From assembly GCF_009768975.1 (NCBI RefSeq), contig NZ_CP035733.1, positions 2,958,001-3,022,000 on the forward strand: a DNA stretch of 64,000 nucleotides, written 5' to 3'. A program made the translations under genes and the position numbers. A model generated the notes under the pieces. The model was given only the letters and a program-made list of their open reading frames with translations, was not told where the DNA came from and made no database searches. Below, piece after piece: positions 1 through 8,410 of this stretch. This stretch comes from Sphingorhabdus lacus (GTDB lineage: Bacteria > Pseudomonadota > Alphaproteobacteria > Sphingomonadales > Sphingomonadaceae). Numbering within the stretch: position 1 is the first letter of the stretch; each line of letters begins with the position of its first letter.

Positions 1-81
1 AGGGCGTGCGGCCCCACCGGTCCGCCGCATTGTTTTATATTAGACCTTTTCGCGCCAGCATTGCTTCTCCATATAGGGGGC

Positions 82-1509
82 ATGACTTATACCGATCCCC
101 GTTCCTATCTGTATCAACCCGGCCTGCTTGACCCCGATGCGGCCCAGCGTTTGACGCGCGAGGCGCTCAAGGCCTGCGATGACGGGGAGCTCTATCTGCA
201 ATATAGCGCGACCGAAAGTTTCGGTTTTGACGATGGCCGTCTGAAAATGGCGGATTATTCCACCGGCTCGGGATTCGGCCTGCGCGGTGTTTCGGGCGAG
301 ATGACGGGGTTCAGCCATGCCAATGATATGAGCGAGGCCGCCATCCGGCGTGCGGGCGAAACATTGAAGCTGCTTGACCCCGCCAAGGATCAGCCTGCCG
401 CCCCGCCGCGCAAGAATAACCGGCACCTTTATACCGACGGCAATCCGCTGGAACTGGTGCCCTTTGCGCAAAAGGTCGCGCTCTGCCAGAAAATCGATGC
501 CGCCGCCCGCGCCCGCGATCCGCGCGTCGCCCAAGTCAGCGTCAGCCTGTCGGGCAGCTGGACCGTCGTCGAGATCGTGCGCGCCGATGGCTTCATCGCC
601 ACCGATGTGCGCCCGCTTGTGCGGCTGAACGTCTCCATCGTTGCGCAGGATGGCGATCGGCGCGAAAGCGGCAATTATGGTTTTGGCGGTCGCTATCTGT
701 ACGACAAGCTGTTCGAGGACCATGAATGGGAACATGCCATTGACGAGGCTTTGGCACAGGCGCTCACCAATTTGCGGTCGGTTGCGGCCCCGGCGGGCGA
801 GATGACCGTCCTGCTCGGACCGGGCTGGCCCGGCGTCCTTCTGCATGAGGCAGTGGGCCATGGTCTGGAAGGCGATTTCAACCGCAAAGGCTCGTCGGTC
901 TTTTCGGGCAAGATCGGCCAGCGCGTCGCTGCGCCCGGCGTAACAGTGGTCGACGACGGCACGATGCTGAACCGGCGCGGGTCGCTGTCGATTGATGATG
1001 AAGGCACGCCGACGCAGGAAAATGTCCTGATCGAAGACGGCATTTTGCGCGCCTATATGCAGGACCGCATGAACGCGCGCCTGATGGGTGTGGAGCCGAC
1101 CGGCAATGGCCGCCGCGAAAGCTACGCCCATGCGCCAATGCCGCGCATGACCAATACCTTCATGCGGGGTGGAAATGATGATCCTGCCGAACTTTTGAGC
1201 CGCGTTAAAAACGGCATCTTCGCCAAAAGCTTTGGCGGCGGGCAGGTCGATATCGTGTCGGGCAAATTCGTGTTCAGCTGCACCGAGGCTTATCTGGTCA
1301 AGGATGGAAAGCTGGGCGATCCGATCAAGGGCGCAACGTTGATTGGCGATGGTTTCACCGCGCTCAACAATGTGACCGGCATCGGCAATGATATGGCGCT
1401 GGACGAAGGCGTTGGCATTTGCGGCAAGGCGGGTCAAAGCGTCCCTGCGGGCGTCGGGCAACCGACGACGCTGGTCAGCGCGCTGACGGTCGGAGGCACT
1501 GCGGGGTAA
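82..1509 (+). CDS. tldD: Metalloprotease TldD
   Basis: TldD is one half of the TldD/TldE(PmbA) zinc metalloprotease, which degrades unfolded or natively unstructured peptides in the cytosol. The family zinc motif HExxxH is visible as LHEAVGHG at about residues 254-261, followed by the usual GDFNRKGSSVFSG stretch. Length (475 aa) is normal. The reading frame is open further upstream, but the ATG at 82 is preceded by the purine-rich GGGGG and matches the usual N-terminus, so it is preferred. The partner tldE is not in the window. Confidence 0.95.
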   Translation: MTYTDPRSYLYQPGLLDPDAAQRLTREALKACDDGELYLQYSATESFGFDDGRLKMADYSTGSGFGLRGVSGEMTGFSHANDMSEAAIRRAGETLKLLDPAKDQPAAPPRKNNRHLYTDGNPLELVPFAQKVALCQKIDAAARARDPRVAQVSVSLSGSWTVVEIVRADGFIATDVRPLVRLNVSIVAQDGDRRESGNYGFGGRYLYDKLFEDHEWEHAIDEALAQALTNLRSVAAPAGEMTVLLGPGWPGVLLHEAVGHGLEGDFNRKGSSVFSGKIGQRVAAPGVTVVDDGTMLNRRGSLSIDDEGTPTQENVLIEDGILRAYMQDRMNARLMGVEPTGNGRRESYAHAPMPRMTNTFMRGGNDDPAELLSRVKNGIFAKSFGGGQVDIVSGKFVFSCTEAYLVKDGKLGDPIKGATLIGDGFTALNNVTGIGNDMALDEGVGICGKAGQSVPAGVGQPTTLVSALTVGGTAG

Positions 1510-1611
1510 GAGGCTTGCTTCGTTTTCCGACAGGCATATAGTCAGAAGGCAACAAGAATCGGGTCGCATGTTTGACCGGGCTAACAGGTCCGGAAACCCA
1601 GGAGTGGAAAC

Positions 1612-2799
1612 ATGCGTTCAATATCACGATATGCTTCATTGGCGGCGGTTGCCGCCGTTCTGGCAACGGTCCCCGGCTCAGCCCAGAAAACAACAGGTCC
1701 CAAGGCGCAATATAGCATGGATGTGTCGACCATGTCCGGCATGGGCATGGGCGCCATGATGGGTGGCGGTCTTGGCGGACTGATGGGCGGTGGCGGCGAT
1801 AATTATATGCTGGACCTGAAATTGACTTCCGCGACACCGTCGCCGCAGCAGCCGGAAAAGGCCGATCATTTCTTCCTGCCTGCCGCCAAGATGGGCAAGT
1901 CGGTGCCGCTGGTCGGCGATGCGCCGGGCAAACCGTCGAAGCCTGACCGCGACTATGATCCGCGCGGCATGGAAAAGCCGAAGGGCCGTTTGCTGATGTT
2001 CTGGGGCTGCTACACCAAGGCGCCCAAGGGGCAGCCCTTCATCATCGATTTTGCAAAATTGCCGACGGCGCAAATGCCCGCAAATATGCCCGCCCAGATG
2101 CGGGGTATGCAGGCCGCCGCCGCAGCGCGCGATGCAAATGCCGCCTGGTGGCCCAATGGGCAAAATGGCAAGCAACCCAAGTCTGGATCTTCGCTGCGCG
2201 GCGAACATCGCGTTGCGAGCGCCTACACGCCTGAAATCAAATTCGCGCTGATGAACGACTATATGGCCTCGCTGAAGGTCAATCCGTCGGAACAATTGGG
2301 CGCGATCCTGCTCAAATGGAACAGCGTCCCCACCGCAACCGGCTATGTCGCCTGGGCCATGGGCGGCATGGAACGTGCGGGGCAGGGCGGCGATCTGGTC
2401 ATGTGGACATCGGCCAGCAGCAAGGATGGCGGCGCCGGCATGGACTGGTTATCCCCGGCCGAAGTGCAGCGGCAGATTGCCGCAAAGAACATCCTGCCGC
2501 CGACACAGACAACCTGTTCAATCCCTGCGGAAGCCAAGGCGGCGGCGGGCGGCATGATGTTCGGCAGTATGAATGCCTTTGGTCCGGAGGAGAATTTCTC
2601 CTTCCCGCCCAAACCGGCCGATCCCAAGGCGGTGTGGAATATCGACTGGACCGCCAAGGTCCGTTTCCGGGCCTTTGCCAGCTTCATGACCGGTATGGGT
2701 TCCATGGGCGCTGGCGGCGGAGAGGAAGGCCAGCCCGCGCGCAAGCCCAAGGCGTGCAAGGGACCGCTGGGAATTCCGATCCCCGGTTCGTCCTGTTAG
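1612..2799 (+). CDS. Secreted Met/Gly-rich protein of unknown function
   Basis: The product (395 aa) starts with a clear signal peptide (about residues 1-24, ending VPGSAQ). A low-complexity Met/Gly segment (MSGMGMGAMMGGG, about residues 41-60) follows directly, and another Met/Gly stretch (FMTGMGSMGAGGG) lies near the C-terminus. Several tryptophans and a WGCY motif occur in the central part, and the protein ends in Cys. I do not recognise a catalytic domain. The Met-rich segments could bind a soft metal or be surface-exposed linkers, which is only inference. It stands alone on the plus strand between tldD and a flavoprotein-like gene, with AGGAGTGGAAAC just upstream of the ATG. Confidence 0.8.
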   Translation: MRSISRYASLAAVAAVLATVPGSAQKTTGPKAQYSMDVSTMSGMGMGAMMGGGLGGLMGGGGDNYMLDLKLTSATPSPQQPEKADHFFLPAAKMGKSVPLVGDAPGKPSKPDRDYDPRGMEKPKGRLLMFWGCYTKAPKGQPFIIDFAKLPTAQMPANMPAQMRGMQAAAAARDANAAWWPNGQNGKQPKSGSSLRGEHRVASAYTPEIKFALMNDYMASLKVNPSEQLGAILLKWNSVPTATGYVAWAMGGMERAGQGGDLVMWTSASSKDGGAGMDWLSPAEVQRQIAAKNILPPTQTTCSIPAEAKAAAGGMMFGSMNAFGPEENFSFPPKPADPKAVWNIDWTAKVRFRAFASFMTGMGSMGAGGGEEGQPARKPKACKGPLGIPIPGSSC

Positions 2800-2835
2800 G
2801 TTGCGCTGCATCGGTAATTGCGTCAAAATGGCAAT

Positions 2836-3396
2836 ATGTCTGAATTTACCGATGCCCTGACCACCAAGCATGTCGAGATGATCGGCAAGCAACCGATATT
2901 CTTTACAGCAACTGCTGCCGCCGATGGCCGGATCAATCTGTCGCCGAAAGGATATGACAGCTTCCGCGTGCTGTCGCCGACCCGGGTTGCCTATCTCGAT
3001 TTGGGCGGGTCCGGGAATGAGACGCATGCCCATCTGGCGGCGGATGGACGCATCACCATCATGTTCTGCGACTTTGACCGGCCGGCATTGATATTGCGGA
3101 TCTATGGTCGTGGTCGGCCCGTCTTGCCACAGGATGACGAATGGGAAGCACTTGCCGCCCATTTCACCATCCTGCCCGGCACACGACAGATTTTTGTGAT
3201 CGACGTGGAAAGCGTTCAAAGCAGTTGCGGCTGGGGCGTCCCCTTCATGACGCTGGACCGTGAGCGCGATACGCTGACCAAATATCATGCCCAGGCCGAT
3301 CCGGACGCGTGGATGACGAAAACCAAGGGCCGGACAAAGAGCATTGACGGATTGCCGACCAGACCGACCGATCGTTATTTCGGCCCTGTAAACTAG
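2836..3396 (+). CDS. Pyridoxamine 5'-phosphate oxidase family protein
   Basis: This 186-aa protein has the split-barrel flavin-binding pattern of the general PPOX family: a substrate-side PIFFTATAAADGRINLSPKG segment and a YLDLGGSGNETHAHL segment. Members of this branch usually bind FMN or F420-like cofactors and their substrates are mostly unknown, so no specific reaction is proposed. A TTG 18 bases upstream is in frame, but the ATG at 2836 gives the typical N-terminus (MSEFTDAL). The gene is followed after 8 bases by a DUF2007 gene. Confidence 0.85.
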   Translation: MSEFTDALTTKHVEMIGKQPIFFTATAAADGRINLSPKGYDSFRVLSPTRVAYLDLGGSGNETHAHLAADGRITIMFCDFDRPALILRIYGRGRPVLPQDDEWEALAAHFTILPGTRQIFVIDVESVQSSCGWGVPFMTLDRERDTLTKYHAQADPDAWMTKTKGRTKSIDGLPTRPTDRYFGPVN

Positions 3397-3404
3397 CCCG
3401 AGGC

Positions 3405-3617
3405 ATGTCACTGGTCGAACTCGCCCGTTATCCAAACGGCATAGAGGCGGAAATCGCCCGCACACTTCTCGAATCCCACGGGCTGCTCGCGGTCACCTTT
3501 GATGCCGGAATGAATATTGCCGACAGCGCCGCATTCGCCATCCCGGTCCGCCTGATGGTGCACGAGGATGAACGGGACGAGGCCGAAATGATTCTGCGCG
3601 AGGCGGACAGCGCATGA
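3405..3617 (+). CDS. DUF2007 small protein
   Basis: This 70-aa protein fits the DUF2007 'putative prokaryotic signal transducing protein' family: a ferredoxin-like beta-alpha-beta unit beginning LVELARYPNGIEAEIARTLLESHG, with C-terminal VMVHEDERDEAEMIL character. No enzymatic residues are evident. Its stop overlaps the start of the next gene by 4 bases (ATGA), so the two are very likely translated together. Confidence 0.8.
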   Translation: MSLVELARYPNGIEAEIARTLLESHGLLAVTFDAGMNIADSAAFAIPVRLMVHEDERDEAEMILREADSA

Positions 3618-4318
3618 GCCATGCGATCAAGGTGGCGACCTATAATATACGCAAGGCGGTTGGGTTGGACCAACGCCGCAATCCGGCGCGCATCATCAGC
3701 GTGCTGAACGAGATCGACGCGGACATCATTACTTTGCAGGAAGTGGACCGCCGTTTCGGTGCGCGGGTGAGCGCGCTTCCTCTGGCCATGCTGGAGGCGG
3801 AAACATCGTGGATGCCGGTGCCCCTGCACTTTCGTCCGGCTGCCATCGGCTGGCACGGCAACGCCATATTGGTCCGCAAGGGGATCGAAGTGCGGCGCGC
3901 GGAGCCCATCGAAATGCCGACCCTCGAACCTCGCGGAGCGGTGATGGCGGAGCTGTCGGTTGCGGGACATTCCTTGCGCGTCATTGGCGTCCATCTCGAC
4001 CTTTCGGGGCTTTGGCGGCGCAAGCAGGTACGGGCACTGCTGGCCGCGATTGATGCCTGTCCCCGGCTGATGCCCACGGTCATGATGGGCGATTTCAACC
4101 AATGGTCGGACAGCGGTGCCTTGAGCGAGCTGGCCTTTCATCACCATCGTCTGGTTCAAACCCCCAAAAGCTTCCACACGGCCCGCCCCGTGGCGCGGCT
4201 GGACCGGATCGTGGTGAGCCATGATATTCAGGTGACAGAGGCGGATTGCCATGTCTCGCCGCTCTCCAAACAGGCATCGGACCATCTGCCCGTTTGGGCG
4301 GCACTGCACATAGGCTAA
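3614..4318 (+). CDS. Endonuclease/exonuclease/phosphatase family protein
   Basis: This 234-aa protein has all the motifs of the metal-dependent EEP fold: ATYNIRK at the N-terminus, the metal-binding Glu in TLQEVDRR, GVHLDL, the catalytic MGDFNQW, and the C-terminal SDHLPVWA. The family includes DNases, sphingomyelinases and inositol phosphatases. The substrate cannot be read from the sequence. No signal peptide is present, so it is predicted cytosolic. It is translationally coupled to the DUF2007 gene. Confidence 0.9.
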   Translation: MSHAIKVATYNIRKAVGLDQRRNPARIISVLNEIDADIITLQEVDRRFGARVSALPLAMLEAETSWMPVPLHFRPAAIGWHGNAILVRKGIEVRRAEPIEMPTLEPRGAVMAELSVAGHSLRVIGVHLDLSGLWRRKQVRALLAAIDACPRLMPTVMMGDFNQWSDSGALSELAFHHHRLVQTPKSFHTARPVARLDRIVVSHDIQVTEADCHVSPLSKQASDHLPVWAALHIG

Positions 4319-4321
4319 AGC

Positions 4322-4367
4322 TGCTCAATATTTAGGCAGTCAAATGCTGCTGCTCAATATTTAAGCA
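4322..4367 (+). promoter_or_regulatory. Tandem NtrC-type enhancer sites upstream of glnK
   Basis: Two 17-bp units, TGCTCAATATTTAGGCA (4322-4338) and TGCTCAATATTTAAGCA (4351-4367), are 16/17 identical and each fits TGC-N11-GCA, the frame of NtrC binding sites. They are 29 bp apart and centred about 139 and 110 bases before the start expected from the sigma-54 promoter at 4443. This is nearly the arrangement known for the enterobacterial glnA enhancer. Assignment to NtrC is inference from pattern and from the downstream genes. Confidence 0.75.
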
Positions 4368-4442
4368 AGTGTTAACATGTTCCCGATTTGATTCAGAGTG
4401 AGTTCGGACGCAAAACCGACCGATTCCGCGACTCCGCGATTC

Positions 4443-4458
4443 TGGCACGGCGTTTGCA
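4443..4458 (+). promoter_or_regulatory. Sigma-54 (-24/-12) promoter of glnK-amtB
   Basis: TGGCACGGCGTTTGCA matches the RpoN consensus TGGCAC-N5-TTGCA exactly, with correct GG to GC spacing. The transcription start should fall near 4469, 20 bases before the glnK ATG. With the enhancer-like repeats upstream, this points to NtrC/RpoN activation under nitrogen limitation. Confidence 0.92.
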
Positions 4459-4488
4459 TATTGCACTGCACAACCAACGGGGGTGTGC

Positions 4489-4827
4489 ATGAAATATATT
4501 ATAGCAGTGATAAAGCCGCACAAGCTTGACCCGGTCCGCGAAGCGCTGACCGCGCTTGGTGTGTCGGGCATGACAGTGACCGAGGTCAAAGGCTTTGGCC
4601 GTCAAAAGGGCCAGACCGAAATCTACCGCGGCGCGGAATATGAAACCAACATGGTACCCAAGGTGAAGATCGAGATTGCCTGTGCAACCGATCAGGCACC
4701 TGCGGTGATCGAAGCCATCCAGCATGCCGCCGAAACCGGCGCAATTGGCGATGGCAAGATTTTCGAATTCGAGCTTGCCGGTGCGTTACGCATCCGGACC
4801 GGCGACACTAACGAAACCGCGCTCTGA
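4489..4827 (+). CDS. glnK: Nitrogen regulatory protein P-II (GlnK)
   Basis: This 112-aa protein is a canonical trimeric P-II signal transducer. The T-loop carries the uridylylation tyrosine at residue 51 in TEIYRGAEY, and the nucleotide-binding signature GAIGDGKIFEFEL is intact. P-II senses ATP/ADP and 2-oxoglutarate and, when unmodified, plugs AmtB. An upstream GTG (4483) is in frame, but the ATG gives the standard MKYIIAVIKP start. The gene lies 31 bases before amtB, so glnK is preferred over glnB as the name. Confidence 0.95.
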   Translation: MKYIIAVIKPHKLDPVREALTALGVSGMTVTEVKGFGRQKGQTEIYRGAEYETNMVPKVKIEIACATDQAPAVIEAIQHAAETGAIGDGKIFEFELAGALRIRTGDTNETAL

Positions 4828-4858
4828 CGCGACACTATCAAGCTAGGGGAACCATAAA

Positions 4859-6322
4859 ATGTCCAAAACACTCAAATTCATAGGCGCGGCGGGGGCGACA
4901 TTGTTCGCTGCTCTGCCCGCCTTTGCACAGGAGGCTGCCGAAGCAGTAGCCGATGGTGCCGCGGCAGCGACTGCCGCAGTTGCCGAAGGTCCCATCAAGG
5001 CTCCTACAGTCGAGCAGATGGCGACGATGGTCGACAAGGGCGACACCACATGGATGCTGATCAGCTCCGCGCTGGTCCTGCTGATGTCGATCCCTGCACT
5101 TGCGCTCTTCTACGGCGGCCTTGTCCGCACCAAGAATATGCTCAGCCTGCTGATGCAGGTGTTCATGATCGTTTCGGTCGCGGCGCTTGTCTGGGTCAGC
5201 TACGGCTACAGCCTTGCCTTCACCAGCGGCGGTCCGTTCATCGGCGGCCTCTCCAAGGCGTTTCTGGCGGGTGTCGACGCAACGACCTTTGCGGCCACCT
5301 TCAGCAACAATGTCTACATTCCGGAATATGCCTTCGTCATTTTCCAGATGACCTTTGCCTGCATCACGCCGGCGCTGATCGTCGGAGCCTTTGCGGAGCG
5401 TATCAAGTTCACGCCGTTGATGATCTTCACCGTGCTGTGGCTGACCTTCGCTTACTTCCCGATCGCGCACATGGTATGGTATTGGGCCGGCCCGGACTTC
5501 CTGGTTGATGCACCGACCGACTATGGTCTGCTGTGGGGCATGGGCGCTCTGGACTTTGCAGGCGGCACGGTTGTCCACATCAACGCCGGTATCGCCGGTC
5601 TCGTCGGATGCCTCATCGTTGGCAAGCGCGTCGGCTATGGCAAGGAAGCTACACCTCCGCACAGCCTGACCATGACCATGATCGGCGCCTCGCTTCTGTG
5701 GGTGGGCTGGTTCGGCTTCAACGCTGGTTCGAACCTCGAAGCCAATGGCCTTGCGGCTCTCGCCTTCATCAACACCTTTGTTGCTACGGCGGCCGCTGCC
5801 GTTGCATGGTGCATCATCGAACAACTGCACCATGGCAAGCCTTCGCTTCTCGGCGCGGTGACAGGTGCTGTTGCAGGTCTGGTTGCGATTACACCGGCCA
5901 GCGGATTTGCAGCACCTATGACGTCGATCCTGCTCGGCTTCGTTGCATCGGCGGTCTGCTACCTCTTCGTAGCGGTTGTGAAGAACAAGCTGAAATATGA
6001 CGACACGCTCGACGTCTTCGGCGTGCACGGCATTGGCGGTATCGTCGGCGCTATCGGCACCGGTATCGTTGCTGACCCGTCGCTGGGTGGTCAGGGCTTC
6101 TTCGACTACACCGTGTTCCCGGCCGTGCCCGGAACCTACGACATGGCCGCACAGGTTATCACGCAGATCAAGGCAGTGGGTATCACCGTGGCATGGACCG
6201 CCGTTGTTTCGGCAGTGCTGTTCTACGGTCTGAAGTTCACCACCGGCCTGCGTCCGACCGAAGAAGCGGAACGCGAAGGTCTCGACCTCTCCAGCCATGG
6301 AGAACGCGCCTACAATTATTGA
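4859..6322 (+). CDS. amtB: Ammonium transporter AmtB
   Basis: This 487-aa inner-membrane protein has a cleavable signal peptide (about residues 1-21, ending AFAQ), an Ala-rich linker, then the eleven-helix Amt core. Family landmarks are visible: ALALFYGGLVR, the two pore histidines (AHMVWYWAGP and DVFGVHGIGG), and the PPHSLTMTMIGASLLWVGWFGFNAGS stretch. The function is ammonium uptake gated by GlnK. It is co-transcribed with glnK from the sigma-54 promoter, with AGGGGAACC as ribosome-binding site. A strong terminator follows at 6410. Confidence 0.97.
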   Translation: MSKTLKFIGAAGATLFAALPAFAQEAAEAVADGAAAATAAVAEGPIKAPTVEQMATMVDKGDTTWMLISSALVLLMSIPALALFYGGLVRTKNMLSLLMQVFMIVSVAALVWVSYGYSLAFTSGGPFIGGLSKAFLAGVDATTFAATFSNNVYIPEYAFVIFQMTFACITPALIVGAFAERIKFTPLMIFTVLWLTFAYFPIAHMVWYWAGPDFLVDAPTDYGLLWGMGALDFAGGTVVHINAGIAGLVGCLIVGKRVGYGKEATPPHSLTMTMIGASLLWVGWFGFNAGSNLEANGLAALAFINTFVATAAAAVAWCIIEQLHHGKPSLLGAVTGAVAGLVAITPASGFAAPMTSILLGFVASAVCYLFVAVVKNKLKYDDTLDVFGVHGIGGIVGAIGTGIVADPSLGGQGFFDYTVFPAVPGTYDMAAQVITQIKAVGITVAWTAVVSAVLFYGLKFTTGLRPTEEAEREGLDLSSHGERAYNY

Positions 6323-6409
6323 GTTTCAAAGCTTGGCGGCGGGGCGTTCTCTCCTCTCCTTTTACGCCCCGCCTCCTCAAGATGTTCCTCCCGCGAACAT
6401 CCAACTTAC

Positions 6410-6439
6410 GGCCCGAACCCAATGGTTCGGGCCATTTTT
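6410..6439 (+). terminator. Rho-independent terminator after glnK-amtB
   Basis: A perfect 10-bp GC-rich stem (GGCCCGAACC / GGTTCGGGCC, 6410-6419 and 6424-6433) with a 4-base loop is followed by ATTTTT. It closes the glnK-amtB transcript. Confidence 0.9.
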
Positions 6440-6479
6440 GTATGAGGGTGAGAGGCGCGGGGCGTGGACGGCGGGCAAC

Positions 6480-6511
6480 AAAAAAGGCGGCCGAAAGGAC
6501 CGCCTCTTTTT
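6480..6511 (-). terminator. Terminator of the M23/bactofilin transcript, probably bidirectional
   Basis: The stem GGCGG (6486-6490) / CCGCC (6500-6504) is flanked by six A on the left and a CTTTTT tract on the right, so it can act for either strand. It lies 18 bases downstream of the bactofilin stop. Confidence 0.8.
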
Positions 6512-6528
6512 AAGCGATGCCGCTGTGT

Positions 6529-7011
6529 TTAAGCGACCTTGGCTTCCGTGCCCAGGATCAACGGGTCGGCCACCTTGCTGATGTCGACGGTCGTGCGGCT
6601 GATGCTAGGTGCACCGCCGGAGGACTTGTGCCGGAACTTGCCTTCGATCTGGCCACCGGGTGCGATGGTCAGGTTGGTGTAGACGACATCGCCGGTAATG
6701 CGGGCGGTCGATTCAATCACCAAATCATTGGCTTCGATCGATCCTTCCACGCTGCCCGACAGGCGCGCGGATTCGGCGATGACCTTCCCTGCAATGATGC
6801 TGCCCTCGCCCTGGACGAGATTGCCGCAGGTCACATCGCCCTGGATCTTGCCATCAATATGCAGGTCGACGCGGGCGTTCAGGTTGCCGACGATTTCGAC
6901 ATCGGATGCGATGATGGAAAAGGTGTGACCGGAATTGTTACGCACGTTGCCATTATTCCTTTGTGCTGGTGTCTGCACGGATTCCGGCGACGCTTTGGAC
7001 TTCGAGAACAT
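6529..7011 (-). CDS. Bactofilin family polymer-forming protein
   Basis: This 160-aa protein is a bactofilin (DUF583): a short disordered N-terminus, then the right-handed beta-helix repeats SIIASDVEIVGNLNARVDL, IDGKIQGDVTCGNL, GSIIAGKVIAESARLSGSVEG, and a disordered tail. Bactofilins self-assemble into membrane-associated filaments that position cell-wall enzymes. The start is inside the upstream peptidase gene (59-base overlap) and is supported by GGAGG nine bases before the ATG. Pairing with an M23 peptidase gene is a known, functionally meaningful arrangement. Confidence 0.92.
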   Translation of the reverse strand: MFSKSKASPESVQTPAQRNNGNVRNNSGHTFSIIASDVEIVGNLNARVDLHIDGKIQGDVTCGNLVQGEGSIIAGKVIAESARLSGSVEGSIEANDLVIESTARITGDVVYTNLTIAPGGQIEGKFRHKSSGGAPSISRTTVDISKVADPLILGTEAKVA

Positions 7012-8134
7012 CAGGGTTAGCCTCCAAAAACTTCCGTGGGTTAATAGCCTGACCGTTCAGGCGGACCTCGAAATGCAGATGGCTGCCGGTCGAACGACCT
7101 GTGCTGCCCATCCGCGCGATTTGCGCGCCACGCGCGACCTTCTGGCCAAGCTTGACGTTAAATCCAGACAAGTGGGCATAACGGGTTACCAAACCATTAG
7201 CGTGCGTGATTTCGATCGTATTTCCATAGCCACCTTGTGATCCCGCATGCGTTATGCGGCCATCGGCGGCGGCCAAGATGGGTGTTCCAATGGGGCCTTT
7301 GAAATCAAGACCATTGTGCATCGCGCCTGCGCCGGTGAACGGATCGCTACGATAGCCAAAGCCGCTCGACATCATCATGACGGCGGCGGGCATGGAGGTT
7401 GGAATAGCGGCCAAGGCACGCTCCATGGCGTCCATCCGGCCAAGCGACATCGCAAGCTTGGTGAAGCGCGGATCGCGGACATCCTTTTTGGAGCTGCCAA
7501 AGAAGGATTCGAACGGACCACCCTGTGCGCTGGTGGCCTGCCGCGCCAAAAAGTCGGGGTTTAGGCCGAACTGGCGGATCGCGGCCTCGGCCTTTTGTGT
7601 GCGGGCCTGTGCGACCTTTGTCATCAATTCGGCAAAGCGGATCTGCCGCGCTTCGATGCGGGCCAGGCCGGCGGCTTCGGGAACGAGGGCGCTGATGGTT
7701 TTGACGGTTTTATCGTCTTGTGCTGCGGCATCGGTGCCGGTCGCGGCTGCTGCGGGAATTTCGTCGAGATACTGGTCGCTCAGGCTTTCCAGCATTTTCT
7801 GGCGACGCTCGAGGTCCTTGGTCACCTCGTCGATGGAACCACGGTAGTTGGCCACGCGTTCCTCGGCGGATTCGACCTTGGCCTCTTTTTCGTTCAGCGC
7901 CATCCGTTCGATGGACACGCTGACCTGGTTCACGGCCATGCCCAGCGTGACGATCAGCCACGCGCCCACGATAAAAGCGGTCACCCCTGCAACGCGGCGT
8001 TGCAGTTGTGCGGAAATCTTCAAAAACCGGACTTGGCCATTGGCCCGCATGAAAAATTCGCGGTCAATAAACCATCCAGCGATCTGGCTTTTCCAGCCAG
8101 TCAATCTGGTCTGTAGCGACACGACCCACCCCAT
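6953..8134 (-). CDS. M23 family metallopeptidase
   Basis: This LytM-type peptidoglycan endopeptidase (about 393 aa from the preferred start) has one transmembrane helix (VTAFIVGAWLIVTLGMAV), a coiled-coil periplasmic stalk, then an intact M23 domain: HNGLDFKGPIGTP supplies His and Asp, and SHLHFEV supplies the second His pair. It is probably anchored in the inner membrane and cleaves peptide crosslinks where bactofilin filaments sit. The frame stays open to 8290. The ATG at 8134 (MGWVVSL) is chosen because the upstream residues are Arg/Cys-rich and unlike coding sequence, but the start is not certain. Confidence 0.9.
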   Translation of the reverse strand: MGWVVSLQTRLTGWKSQIAGWFIDREFFMRANGQVRFLKISAQLQRRVAGVTAFIVGAWLIVTLGMAVNQVSVSIERMALNEKEAKVESAEERVANYRGSIDEVTKDLERRQKMLESLSDQYLDEIPAAAATGTDAAAQDDKTVKTISALVPEAAGLARIEARQIRFAELMTKVAQARTQKAEAAIRQFGLNPDFLARQATSAQGGPFESFFGSSKKDVRDPRFTKLAMSLGRMDAMERALAAIPTSMPAAVMMMSSGFGYRSDPFTGAGAMHNGLDFKGPIGTPILAAADGRITHAGSQGGYGNTIEITHANGLVTRYAHLSGFNVKLGQKVARGAQIARMGSTGRSTGSHLHFEVRLNGQAINPRKFLEANPDVLEVQSVAGIRADTSTKE

Positions 8135-8410
8135 TTTTTTATTTGTGCAGCGCCGGTAGCAGGTCTGCGGGGTGCGGGCGAATCGGATGGGGACGAGTCG
8201 TGACGAATCGGGCGAGTCACACGGTGAGTTGTGGAAATCGTTACCAATTTGACCAATTGTGACCGGATGAAACCGCCTGTAAAAAATCAAAAATTCAGAA
8301 TAGTTAACGAAATCAGATAGTTATCGACAGACCGATTCGCGGCCTTTTGGTGAAAGCGTTTTTGGCAAGGCTGCTTTCTATTTTTCCGCAGATTCTCTAC
8401 GGGTTTCCCC

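Noticed and set aside
40-1569. Long minus-strand frame opposite tldD (about 509 codons)
   Set aside because: It mirrors a clear TldD gene and has no family features; high GC produces such antisense frames.
4838-6298. Long minus-strand frame opposite amtB (about 486 codons)
   Set aside because: Composition is His/Arg/Cys-rich and without motifs; amtB on the plus strand is unambiguous.
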